Source: Baffinella frigidus | Lineage: Eukaryota > Cryptophyceae > Cryptomonadales > Baffinellaceae | DNA length: 29,308 nucleotides | Assembly (NCBI GenBank): GCA_026770585.1 | Contig: MU646815.1 | Span: 171,257-200,564 of the forward strand | Direction of reading: 5' to 3' | In this document: one piece after another, positions 6,201 through 12,200 of the stretch | Layout: every line of letters begins with the position of its first letter | How positions within the stretch are numbered: position 1 is the first letter of the stretch | Program-made: the position numbers and the translations under genes | Notes under the pieces: model-generated | Told to the model about the DNA's origin: nothing | What the model saw: the letters and a program-made list of their open reading frames with translations, nothing else | The model's database searches: none

Positions 6201-8760
6201 TCTGGTTTCTGGTTTCTGGTTTATGGTTTGGGTTCTAGGGACAAAGCTCAACACCTCAGCACACACCACCAGCCCTGGGAGGTTGCTCAAATAGTGGGCT
6301 GGAACATTTTCGATTCACCTGGACAGACCCCCCAGATCAGGGGGGCTGGCAAAAGTTGACCCAGCGCCTCAGTGCAAAATCAACTTTTGGGATTTTTGTT
6401 CCAGAGCACAACTTGAGCCTCAGCAGACAGGATGTAAACCCACCCGGTGGGCTACGAAGGTTTCGTTGACCCTGGATTCCAGGGTGTAACGTGACCAAAT
6501 TGCACCAGCAAATCCTTAAAAGTTGATTGCCTCAAGGCAAGTTGACTTTTGATGAAATGCAGGTTGACTTTTGAAAGGCAGGTTGACTTTTGATGAAAGG
6601 TTCGTAGTCCACCGAGTGGATCATGTGGCCGGAGGAGACCTTTAGAGTTTAGGGTTGAGGGTTGAGGGTTTAGAGTTTAGGGTTTAGGCTTTAGGCTTTA
6701 GGATTAGGGTTTAGGGTTGAGGGTTTAGGGTTTTGGGGGGAGACCTTTTCTGTCGCGGCTGAAGACCTTGGTCCCAAACCTGTTTTAGGGTTTGGGGGTT
6801 TAGGGTTTAGGGTTTAGGGTTTAGGGTTTAGGGTTTAGGGTTTAGGGTTTAGGATTCAGGATTTAGGGTTTAGGGTTTAGGGTTTAGGGTTTAGGATTCA
6901 GGATTTAGGGTTTAGGGTTCAGGGCTTAGGTTTTAGGTTTTAGGTTTAGGGTTTAGGTCCAGGGTTTAATTTTTAGGGTTTGGGCCTTGGTCTCAAACCT
7001 GCCACCAGGGCAATGCCACCAGGGCCCCAAAACGACTTTCTGGGCCACTTTTATCCGGGGAAACCTATTTTCCTTCCATTACCTGGCGACGAATATTACC
7101 GCACAATTCGTCCTTACTAGTAATAATAAAGCATCTGTGTAGTAATTTTCGTTACCAGGAAATGAAAGAAAAACAGGTTTCCCCGGATAAATTCCCGTAA
7201 TAAAGGGGACCCTTTTTCAGTCCCTTGGTTTGTACCACCTGCCCTCAGAGCGGGAGCAACCCCTAAACCCTAACGCCTCAACCCAAACCGCCTTTTTCGG
7301 GTCCATGAATCCTGGGGTGTTGGATACGAATGAGTCAGCTTGGGAGTGAGAAAGAGCCCGGTCTCGCCAAATTGGCGAGAACCAGTAGTCTGAGAGAGAG
7401 AGAGCTACGCTAGACCCGAGGGGAGGCAATCGCAAGAGTCAACTTAACCCTCGAGTTAACTTTTGCCAACTTTCACGGATTTCGTGGAACTTGCCCTTAC
7501 GTCAACTTTTGACTGACCACCATCACGTCGAAAGTGGCTAGGAGTTGCTCCCACTTCGCACCACCGACCACTCGAGGCTAAAAGGGGACCATTTTAAATG
7601 TGGGGTTGTTAAATTTAGTACCTGTCACGGGCAGGCTTGGTCACGTACCTGCGGGATATCCGGTACGTGACCAAACGTCCCTATTCGTATGAAAATTACT
7701 ACACATTTCTTTCCCCCCCTTCACTTGTAAAAGAAGCTCTGTTTTAAAATGGTCACATTTCTAGCCTCGAGTGGAACCCTCAGGGTTTGATCAAATCGAC
7801 GATTTTCGATTCCAGATTCCATCCAGCCCTGGAGCCATTTCCGTCGGATTCCGACGGAATCCTGGTGAAACGCCCAGGCCTAAAATTGACGATTCGAGCG
7901 GCCCGTGAGGATTGGTGGAAGCCGGGCCCGCGGCCGGTCTTCCGCAGTCAACTCTGATCACTCCGCGACGCCCGAATGCGGGTCTTCAGCCGCGATAGAA
8001 TCGACTGTCGGATACTGCTGGTACAAATCCCGAACGCCCTACCACCAACCCTGACAACTTGGGCAAATCGAAAAAGTCAAAAACACCAAACCCCCTTGGA
8101 GGCCGTCGGAATCCGACGGCCTTCAAGGGGCCGTCGGAATCCGACGGCCTTCAAGGGGATTTTTGGAGCCATTTTTCGATTTGCCCAGACTGTGAGGGTT
8201 GGTGGTAACGACTGCCGGATACTATTCGCCGAGGCGAATAGTCCTGAGGGGAAGAGGGAACCTCGAGCCCTCAAAAGCACATCGCCATTTCCAATCCCCT
8301 CAATTTGCACTTGGGATCGTCGAATCCCAACGAGCTGTGGTACAGATCGAGAGGATTGATAAAAGGCGATTTGATCCCGCTCTTAGGTCTGTTAGGAGCT
8401 GGGGGAGGACTTTGTAGCGAGAAGCTCGTCGTGGAGGAAGGACCCATGCTTGTTCTGCAGGATCTTGCCCTTCTCGAGATAGCATGTCTGCGCAACAGCC
8501 CCGGCGTTCAGCGCTGCATCGCGCCATGTGGAGCACGAGGGATTCGTGTGGGTCTGGCGTCAGGGAGATGGCTTGCTCTCACGATCGAATCGCCGGATTC
8601 GCGATTCAGGTTGTGTGGATTGTGCACGATTCTAGACGGGGCGGCGGACCTGCAGCGAAGCGTGTCCCTGGCTGAGAATGACGAGATCTCCCTCTTCGGG
8701 CTTCTCTCTGCTCCCTACCTCTCTCGCCTCGCCGCCCGGCGCCAGGGATGTGTGAAGCAT
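187..8760 (-). CDS. TRM61: tRNA (adenine-58-N1)-methyltransferase catalytic subunit, partial gene of 8 exons
   Basis: Span of a minus-strand gene; the exons are listed separately. The family methylates N1 of adenine 58 in the tRNA T-loop, using S-adenosylmethionine, as a complex of TRM61 with the non-catalytic TRM6. The joined exons give about 181 residues, colinear with the family almost without gaps: EGDLVIL start, [59 protein letters not shown] (SAM-binding motif I), [24 protein letters not shown]. Every junction keeps frame with AG acceptors; seven donors are GT and one is GC. The rest of the Rossmann domain, including the region that normally carries D-x-P-x-P-W, lies beyond position 1. 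Introns reach about 2.5 kb and carry foldback elements and TTTAGGG-like arrays. What is seen is strong family homology. The function is inferred from the family, and the start codon is uncertain. Confidence 0.92.
236..506. repeat. GGGTTT/GGGTTTC minisatellite in TRM61 intron 7
   Basis: Degenerate TTTAGGG-like heptamers (GGGTTTG, GGGTTTA, GTTTCGG, GTTTCGT) fill the intron between exons 7 and 8. On the transcribed strand they read as CCCAAAC/CCCGAAAC. ORFs rich in Gly-Phe-Arg-Val here are artefacts of the repeat. Confidence 0.9.
507..553 (-). CDS. TRM61: TRM61 exon 7
   Basis: 47 nt encoding [15 protein letters not shown] plus two bases of an Arg codon. It continues FHQP from exon 6 and aligns without gap to FHQQRAEKAREEFQEH of the family. 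The acceptor is gggggacag. The donor is GC type (AG|gcgcgc), which is required because only that cut restores the frame into exon 8. Confidence 0.88.
772..845. repeat. foldback repeat, arms CCAGGATAAG
   Basis: Imperfect hairpin: CCAGGATAAG...AAAGTAACC pairs with GGTTACTTT..CTTATCCTGG. The arms are about 25 bp, in TRM61 intron 6. The flanking 583-870 holds AT-rich unique sequence without a gene. Confidence 0.7.
871..891 (-). pseudogene. copy of the 5' edge of TRM61 exon 7
   Basis: Repeats the acceptor gggggacag and the first 21 nt of exon 7 (RVEQAQE) with one silent change, then runs into a poly-A-like tract. It lies upstream of the intact exon in transcript order. About 15 bp of the preceding intron is also copied. 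Confidence 0.85.
911..1290. repeat. TTTCGGG-type minisatellite
   Basis: Heptamers GGGTTTC and relatives with GGGTTCC and GGTTTC variants, in TRM61 intron 6. The transcribed strand reads CCCGAAA. No gene. Confidence 0.9.
1292..1325 (-). pseudogene. second copy of the 3' edge of TRM61 exon 6
   Basis: Minus strand reads a degenerate version of the exon 6 end, finishing CTTCCACCAGCCG followed by the same gtccgaacc donor. It lies downstream of the intact exon. Confidence 0.75.
1420..1450 (-). pseudogene. first copy of the 3' edge of TRM61 exon 6
   Basis: Minus strand reads VYFIRLYQP followed by donor gtccgaacc, a diverged copy of VYSFDFHQP. Together with the copy near 1292 it shows that the exon end plus the intron start was duplicated twice. 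Confidence 0.82.
1528..1629 (-). CDS. TRM61: TRM61 exon 6, SAM-binding motif I
   Basis: 102 nt, 34 codons. It encodes [14 protein letters not shown] and then [23 protein letters not shown] is the glycine-rich loop that binds S-adenosylmethionine in this family, and GHVYSFDFH corresponds to GHLHTVEFH with the acidic residue that contacts the ribose. The acceptor is ggaaacag and the donor gtccga; phase 0 at both ends. This is the most diagnostic exon of the gene. Confidence 0.95.
1638..1735. repeat. pure GGGTTTC heptamer array
   Basis: About 14 near-perfect GGGTTTC units, a one-base variant of the telomere-type heptamer. It ends directly at the acceptor of TRM61 exon 6 on the transcribed strand (CCCGAAA...cag). 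Confidence 0.93.
1854..2047. mobile_element. foldback element, CCACGCCAGGT family copy 1
   Basis: Terminal inverted repeats: CCACGCCAGGTCATTTGTCAG pairs with CTGACAAATGACCGGCCGTGG. About 195 bp, no ORF. Related copies lie at 2651-2860 and 4245-4442. Confidence 0.75.
2226..2460. mobile_element. fragments of the CCACACAGCGGGCTACGAAGG element
   Basis: Broken pieces of the foldback family best preserved at 2864-3024 and 13288-13450: one end at 2233-2267, an inverted half at 2308-2395, and another end at 2425-2456. Non-coding. Confidence 0.75.
2501..2587. repeat. hairpin with CCTACGGTAGG arms
   Basis: GCCTACGGTAGGAGCC...CTCCTACGAC pairs with GTCGTAGGAGG...TTCCTACCGTAGGC. It contains the CTACCGTAG palindrome shared by several families in the window. 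Confidence 0.8.
2651..2860. mobile_element. foldback element, CCACGCCAGGT family copy 2
   Basis: Arms CGCCAGGTCATAAG and CTTACGACATGGCG. The interior has a direct duplication of TTTACTACGCCATCTACGGC. Non-coding. Confidence 0.65.
2864..3024. mobile_element. CCACACAGCGGGCTACGAAGG foldback element, complete
   Basis: About 160 bp. It begins CCACACAGCGGGCTACGAAG, ends CTTCGAAGTCCGCTGTGTGG, and contains TTGCCTACCGTAGGGTCCTA. A second near-complete copy is at 13288-13450; partial copies are at 3181-3250, 5151-5264, 24810-24880, 25190-25320 and 25341-25503. Confidence 0.85.
3148..3182 (-). pseudogene. copy of the 3' half of TRM61 exon 5
   Basis: Minus strand reads [12 protein letters not shown] and then donor gtacgc, almost identical to exon 5. 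It lies downstream of the intact exon in transcript order and is followed by a truncated element (3181-3250). Confidence 0.9.
3379..3438 (-). CDS. TRM61: TRM61 exon 5
   Basis: 60 nt, 20 codons: [14 protein letters not shown] followed by QLKPGS. It aligns with [20 protein letters not shown] of the family and joins HRTQ of exon 4 in phase 0. The acceptor is acaatgcag and the donor gtacgt. Three copies of its first ten codons lie upstream and one copy of its second half downstream, so splicing has a choice of four near-identical acceptors. Confidence 0.94.
3536..3844 (-). pseudogene. three tandem copies of the 5' half of TRM61 exon 5
   Basis: Exon-start copies at 3536-3565, 3659-3688 and 3808-3837. 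Each reads [10 protein letters not shown] or a one-residue variant, and each is preceded on the minus strand by a cag or a close variant. They are spaced about 125-150 bp apart by TTTCGGG-type heptamers. The whole looks like a satellite, but its conserved 30-nt core is exon sequence. Confidence 0.92.
3845..4215. repeat. TTTAGGG/TTTGGGG telomere-like array
   Basis: Mixed GGGTTTA, GGGTTTG and GGGTTGA units in TRM61 intron 4, G-rich on the plus strand and therefore C-rich in the transcript. No gene. Confidence 0.92.
4245..4442. mobile_element. foldback element, CCACGCCAGGT family copy 3
   Basis: Arms CCACGCCAGTTCATT and acaacCTGGCGTGGC. The interior includes GGTACTAAATGGTAC and a T-rich stretch like copy 1. 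The following 4443-4790 is non-coding and I assign nothing in it. Confidence 0.65.
4790..4892. mobile_element. small foldback element, GGATCTG termini
   Basis: GGATCTGAAATTAGATT..AAAGTGGCTCG pairs with CGAGCCACTTTACCAATCTAATTCCAGATCC. About 100 bp, no ORF. Confidence 0.75.
4908..5041. mobile_element. foldback element, GGGCCCTT...AATACCCC family copy 1
   Basis: Starts GGGCCCTTCGAGGGGTATTCC and ends GAATACCCCCCCAAGAGCCC. It has two copies of CGTTCTTGGAGCC and ends in a TTGACTTTTGAATACCCC block. A second copy is at 21430-21545. Confidence 0.75.
5051..5072 (-). pseudogene. short copy of the 3' edge of TRM61 exon 4
   Basis: Minus strand reads SLPHRSQ followed by donor gttcca. It lies downstream of the intact exon, as do all 3'-edge copies in this gene. 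Confidence 0.85.
5151..5264. mobile_element. CCACACAGCGGGCTACGAAGG element, partial, inverted
   Basis: Contains CCTAGGACCCTACGGTAGGC, the TTCCTACGGACAAGGTAACGG block and the end CGTAGCCCGCTGTGTGG. It directly abuts the copied exon 4 edge. Confidence 0.85.
5271..5479. mobile_element. CCACTCGAGGCT foldback element, copy 1
   Basis: 209 bp with terminal repeats CCACTCGAGGCT/AGCCTCGAGTGG and interior TGTGTAGTAATTTTCACACA and TTTGGTCACGTATCTGG. It is flanked by AA on both sides. The related locus near 5768 carries the uninterrupted sequence GGAACCTGCGTGC, which fits a 2-bp target duplication. Five copies occur in the window. Confidence 0.92.
5483..5533 (-). pseudogene. copy of TRM61 exon 4 lacking its 5' end
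   Basis: Minus strand reads [17 protein letters not shown] with donor gtt, 51 nt and two silent changes. It lacks the GGFVMV codons. The foldback element at 5271 sits 3 bp after the donor. Its amino acids are unchanged, so it diverged only at synonymous sites or is recent. Confidence 0.92.
5556..5694 (+). repeat. dispersed 140-160-bp repeat with CGTCAACTTTTGGGG units, copy 1
   Basis: Begins TGGTTCAGTTATCGCCCCGG, contains three CGTCAACTTTTGGGG units and ends in ggcag. A copy at 25644-25805 ends exactly at an exon acceptor of the aminopeptidase gene. No inverted repeats are seen. Confidence 0.88.
5775..5839 (-). CDS. TRM61: TRM61 exon 4
   Basis: 65 nt: completes a Gly codon and then encodes [21 protein letters not shown]. 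It matches [21 protein letters not shown] of the family almost residue for residue. The acceptor is ccacgcag and the donor gttccg. The upstream intron is CCCAAAC repeat on the transcribed strand. Confidence 0.95.
5851..6240. repeat. GGGTTTG and GGTTTATG minisatellites
   Basis: GGGTTTG heptamers (5851-6040) pass into GGTTTATG/GGTTTCTG octamers (6050-6235). GACAAAGCTCAACACCTCAG recurs at 6133 and 6238. Intron 3 of TRM61; no gene. Confidence 0.88.
6280..6430. other. intron sequence with a fragment of the GGCTCAAATAGTG element
   Basis: TTGCTCAAATAGTGGGCTGG followed by ATTTTCGATTCACCTGGA resembles one arm of the element complete at 20701-20841. It is followed by AAAAGTTGAC...ATCAACTTTTGGG, a loose inverted pair. 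Non-coding. Confidence 0.6.
6440..6619. mobile_element. CCAC(A/C)CGGTGGGCTACGAAGG foldback element, copy 1
   Basis: Starts CCACCCGGTGGGCTACGAAG and ends CGTAGTCCACCGAGTGG. The interior has three AGGTTGACTTTTGA blocks. Copy 2 is at 26703-26841; half-copies are at 28676 and 28908. Confidence 0.85.
6639..6646 (-). pseudogene. possible copy of the 3' edge of TRM61 exon 3
   Basis: Minus strand reads AAAG followed by gtctcctcc, as at the exon 3 donor. It is too short to be sure alone, but its placement fits the pattern of 3'-edge copies downstream. Confidence 0.45.
6647..6970. repeat. TTTAGGG telomere-type array
   Basis: Interrupted at 6745-6779 by exon 3. The stretch 6790-6850 is nearly perfect TTTAGGG. 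The array is G-rich on the plus strand and flanks exon 3 on both sides, so the exon is embedded in telomere-like DNA. Confidence 0.95.
6745..6779 (-). CDS. TRM61: TRM61 exon 3 (35 nt)
   Basis: 35 nt: G, then [11 protein letters not shown], then G. It completes Lys from exon 2 (AA+G) and opens the Gly codon finished by exon 4 (G+GG). FGTKVFS corresponds to the FGSKV signature of the family. The acceptor is ttaaaacag and the donor gtctcc. Its phases fit both neighbours exactly, which is the main reason to trust so short an exon. Confidence 0.9.
6982..6998 (-). pseudogene. copy of the 5' edge of TRM61 exon 3
   Basis: Minus strand reads ggtggcag followed by GTTTGAGACCAAGG, a copy of the acceptor and the FGTK codons with one change. 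It lies upstream of the intact exon. Confidence 0.75.
7051..7190. mobile_element. TTATCCGGGGAAACCT foldback element, copy 1
   Basis: Starts TTATCCGGGGAAACCTATTT and ends AGGTTTCCCCGGATAA. The interior carries GTGTAGTAATTTTCG near a central ACTAGTAATAAT. Copy 2 is at 20951-21090. Confidence 0.9.
7191..7567. other. TRM61 intron 2 sequence, no gene seen
   Basis: Low-repeat sequence with a short GTCTCGCCAAATTGGCGAGAA hairpin, a GAGAGAGAGAG tract and several GTCAACTTTTG-like motifs (7440-7520). An open minus-strand frame here has no recognisable domain and is interrupted by these motifs. Confidence 0.7.
7568..7774. mobile_element. CCACTCGAGGCT foldback element, copy 2 (reversed)
   Basis: Same family as 5271-5479, opposite internal orientation: TGGGGTTGTTAAATTTAGTAC first and GAAAATTACTACACA later. 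The flanks are GA and AA, so the duplication is not perfect here. Confidence 0.92.
7775..8041. other. TRM61 intron 2 sequence, no gene seen
   Basis: Contains a compact hairpin of TCCGTCGGA/TCCGACGGA at 7839-7862 and GC-rich unique DNA. No exon of either gene is recognised. Confidence 0.65.
8042..8205. mobile_element. CCACCAACCCT foldback element, copy 1
   Basis: Ends CCACCAACCCTGACAACTTG and AGGGTTGGTGG, flanked by TA on both sides. The interior has a tandem GCCGTCGGAATCCGACGGCC. Copy 2 is at 9624-9791 with a different centre. Confidence 0.9.
8411..8487 (-). CDS. TRM61: TRM61 exon 2
   Basis: 77 nt encoding [15 protein letters not shown] then [10 protein letters not shown] plus AA of a Lys codon. 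It aligns without gap to the [21 protein letters not shown] part of the family. The acceptor is gttgcgcag and the donor gtcctc. A 232-codon plus-strand ORF (8305-9003) overlaps it but is an antisense shadow. Confidence 0.9.
8650..8760 (-). CDS. TRM61: TRM61 exon 1 (start uncertain)
   Basis: Encodes [16 protein letters not shown] before donor gtccgc, matching IKEGDTAILSLGHGAM at the very N-terminus of the family. The nearest in-frame ATG is at 8760 and gives [16 protein letters not shown] before the conserved block. The frame stays open to an ATG at 8958, so a longer N-terminal extension is possible. The nearest start is chosen because family members begin close to this block. Confidence 0.85.
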
Positions 8761-9130
8761 GCCACGATCGATTTCACGTGCTGGATAGATTCTCAGGTGA
8801 CGAGCCTCATCTTGACTTTCGGTCGCAGCTCGGGACAGCAACTGAGAGCGTGGATCCTCAGAGGGAGCGTGCAGCAGCATGGAGAACAAGGTGGCGGGCC
8901 CAGCCCCGAAATCCCGCGCCGAAATCCGGATTTCTTCCGCGCCCCGTGCAACCACCAACCCACCACCACTGAAACAAGATTAACCATAACTGTCACCACA
9001 TAGAGCGCAGGATGGGCATGGCGGCTGCCTGCTCGCACACGTGATCGCAGACCCCGAACCCCGTTCCATCACCCGCAACCCTGCTGCCCCCCCCCCCGCC
9101 GCCGCCGCAACCCCCTCACCGCCCATCCAG
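8761..9130. promoter_or_regulatory. candidate bidirectional promoter between TRM61 and aminopeptidase P
   Basis: The only DNA between the first exons of two head-to-head genes. It is nearly free of the heptamer arrays and foldbacks that fill the rest of the window, and it includes a C-run with CCGCCGCCGCC at 9086-9109. No TATA box is evident. The inference rests on gene layout alone. Confidence 0.5.
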
Positions 9131-9183
9131 ATGAGTGTAGCTGCAACCCCCCGCATCATCCGAGCCCTGCAACTCACAACCAG
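9131..9183 (+). other. possible N-terminal coding segment, frame-shifted relative to the next exon
   Basis: ATG at 9131 opens MSVAATPRIIRALQLTT, which resembles an aminopeptidase P N-terminus, but it is one frame off from the conserved block starting at 9184 and has no obvious donor. It could be a base-level error, an unrecognised tiny intron or chance. Confidence 0.3.
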
Positions 9184-9264
9184 GACAAGGTGGCGGCGGT
9201 GCGCGCCTGGCTGGCCAAGGAAGGCTTCGCGGCTCTGATCGTGGGGTCGGAGGACGCTCACCAG
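9184..9264 (+). CDS. XPNPEP1: aminopeptidase P exon A
   Basis: 81 nt: [15 protein letters not shown] then [12 protein letters not shown]. It matches the family start (AYIIPSGDAHQSEYI). The acceptor would be acaaccag. The donor is CAG|gccctc, a weak GC-type site, but the next exon must begin with Ser-Glu-Tyr in phase 0, which fixes the cut after CAG. If the real start codon lies in an earlier exon, it is not recognised. Confidence 0.85.
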
Positions 9265-12200
9265 GCCCTCCACCCGCCCTCTGACGTCAAGTGTTTCACT
9301 CGTTTGGCCAACCACCGATTTTATGGGGGCTACCAGGGTTTACCGATTTCTGAACCCGCGTGCAAACCCGCGAGAAAACGAGGCTGCTAGTTGACGTCAG
9401 AGGGGGCTTTTGGTGGCTTGGACGGGCGTGGGGCGGCGGCAGCCACATCCGTTGGCCTGCGAGGACCGAGAGGGAACCCGGGTCCATTTTTTTACTTTAC
9501 AAAACCTCAGGCTGCGACGCAACATAAAAGGGTGCAGCCGTGTGGCGTGTTTATGGTACACACCACCAGAATGACCTCCCGCTAGGTCCCGCTCCGACAC
9601 CGCCTCGGCGGGGGTGCATGCATCCACCAGCCCTCACGGTTTGGGCAAATGGGAAATTACGTACAAATTTTAAAACTCTAAACACCCTGCCTTTGGAGTT
9701 TTAAAAATAACCGACGTCGGAATCCGACTTCATCCCAGGGCGTTACGTACCGCCAAACTCGATCATTTGCCCAAACCGTGAGGGTTGGTGGATGGCGGCC
9801 GTGTTCGTAGAGCGTTTCCGGTAATTGTTGTCCGTTTTGGATTTCCGGTTTTCCGGTTTTCCGGTTTTCATTTGTACCAGAAGTGTCCATTTAAAATGTT
9901 TTACGACCTTGACAACATTTTAAAAAACCGGAAAACCGGAAAACCGGAGGTCCTGACAACAATTACCGCAAACGCTCTAGTAACAAACGTCTCTCTTTAG
10001 AACAACTCTATGCAAGAATCTGAACTCGTGTGCCCTGGCTGGGGGTGCGCCTCCCACGTGGCTCAAATAGTGCTCTGGAAGGTCTTTGATTTTGCCTTGG
10101 ATCGGGGTCACAAGGTAAATCGAAAACGCCCCAGAGCTCTATTTGAGCCGCCTCAAAGGGCTAGTGGTTGTGCCATGGTGTCTTCCCCCCCCATGCCTCT
10201 CATGCTCTCCCCACCTTGAACCGTCCCTTACCGCACGGGAGCGGTTCCCACTGCTCGCTGTCCCTTACCGCATGGGACAGCCGTGGGACAACCGTCCCTT
10301 ACCGCATGGGAGCAGTTGGCGCTGCTCGCTTACCGCATGGGAGCAGTTCGCAGCCTTGGGCTAGTGGTCCTTGTGAGCCGTGGTGGTAGTCATCAAGATC
10401 TCTCGCGCGGACCTACTGAACCTTAAACCCTACACCCTAAACCCTAAACCCTGAACCCTTAACCCTATACAGAGCGAGTACGTGGCTGATGCGGACCGCC
10501 GCCGCGAGTGGGTAAACCCTAAACCCTAAACCCTGAACCCTGAACCCTGAACCCTAAACCCCAAACCCCAAACCCCAAACCCTAGACCCTAAACCCTAAA
10601 CCGCCGCGACTAGATGCTCCGCCGCCCCCATCACCCTTTTCTAGCTGAACCTTTTTACAAAATTTGGTTAAAATTTAGCCAAGATTTAGTTTTTTACACA
10701 TCAAGGATTCAGAAACTGGTTCGTGGAGCTTTGAAGTCTCCCGTTGTAGGCATGTGTATTGTCGAAATGGGTTTCGCGCGGAATCGAGGTCAGGTCAGGA
10801 AATCAGGAAAAAATCCAAAAACTGACTTTTATGCTATTTTAGGCATGGTTTTAATCTCAAAATAGCATGTCCCACCCATAAGATACACAAAAAGGCGAAA
10901 AAATGAAAAATGTTGCTGACCTGACCTCGATTTTTTCCGCTCGGAGCCCATTTCGACAATACCATAAATGTCTCCAGAAGCGTGTCTGACAGCAACCCCC
11001 CTTTTCTGACGACCGGTGCCTTATCCATTACACTGCCAGGCCGGAGATTTTGTAAAAGTCAATTCACCCACAAAATGTGTCAACTTAGAAACGAGGTACC
11101 CAGATTAGGTACTTCGAAAATCGATTGTCGCCTTGAGTTGACTTATACAAAAACTCCGCCCTGGCAGTGCATTAGGCCACCGACGTACCAAAAAGAGGAG
11201 CTGTCCACACCTGGACGGCCTTGTATGTATACTACTCTCACCCCCAGTCGGTGTTCCCCGAACAACGGATATGGATATATGAGATTTATTGAGACACGCT
11301 GTGTATATATACGACTCTCATCTTTCAACGCCTTATCCACACAAGATCTGACGTGGTTGACTTAAGGATTCAAGTAATTTCCCTTGAAAGATGTCAAAAG
11401 TGGATGTGTTGAGCATCCTGGCGTGGGCAGGTGTCTGGATTCTCGGGATCGGCTGGCACTGCAGTGATCTCAGCCAAGGTCCACTTTTGACATGTTTCAT
11501 CCGCTTTTGTCGTCTTTCTGGGGAAAGCTCCTGAATACTTAAGTCAACGACGCCAGATCTGGTGTGGATAAGGCGTCAGCGAAGGTGCAACGCCAGAGGG
11601 CTCGAAACATCCACCTTTGACATCTTTCAGGGGAAAGCTCCCCCATACTTAAGTCAACGACGCCAGATCGCTGTCTGTCGAACCTTTCCCGATTGCTCGG
11701 GGGCATATTTTGCACCGGGAAAGGAATTTACAGTAGATCTAGTGGTCTCAGCGAAGGTGCGTGCCCCCCCCCCTCGCGAGGGGCGGGGGTGGGGTCTCTC
11801 TCTCTCCTCTCCCTAAACCCTAAACCCTAATCCTGGTAGGGGTTAGGGTAACCCCAACCCCTACCGGTAATATCGCACCATTGGCATCGCAAAGGAGGCC
11901 TCGCACCTCCATATAATGTATTTGTTAAGGGTGTAGAGCGTTTGCGGTAATTGTTGTCCGTTTTGGACGTGCGGTTTTCCGGTTTTCCGGTTTTCATTTG
12001 TACCAGAAGTGTCCATTTAAAATGTTTTACGGCCGTTACAACATTTTAAAAAACCGGAAAACCAGAAAACCGCACGTCCAAAACGGACAACAATTACCGC
12101 AAACGCTCTACACGCCGACCAAAATGATGTATTTGTTAAGGGAGTATGCGCCGACCAACAAGATGTATTTGTTAAGGGTGTATCCCTTAAGTGGCGAGCT

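Noticed and set aside
7350-7400. tRNA-like hairpin around GTCTCGCCAAATTGGCGAGA
   Set aside because: Only one stem; no T-loop consensus or cloverleaf.
7217-7435. 72-codon minus-strand ORF as a TRM61 exon containing GSSV
   Set aside because: The real FGTKV exon was found at 6745-6779 with exact phases on both sides.
8240-8345. Minus-strand [12 protein letters not shown] as TRM61 exon 3
   Set aside because: Similarity to FGSKV is poor and phases do not fit; superseded by 6745-6779.
8305-9003. 232-codon plus-strand ORF, the longest in the window
   Set aside because: It is antisense to TRM61 exons 1 and 2, which match a conserved family with correct splice sites. The ORF itself shows no recognisable domain.
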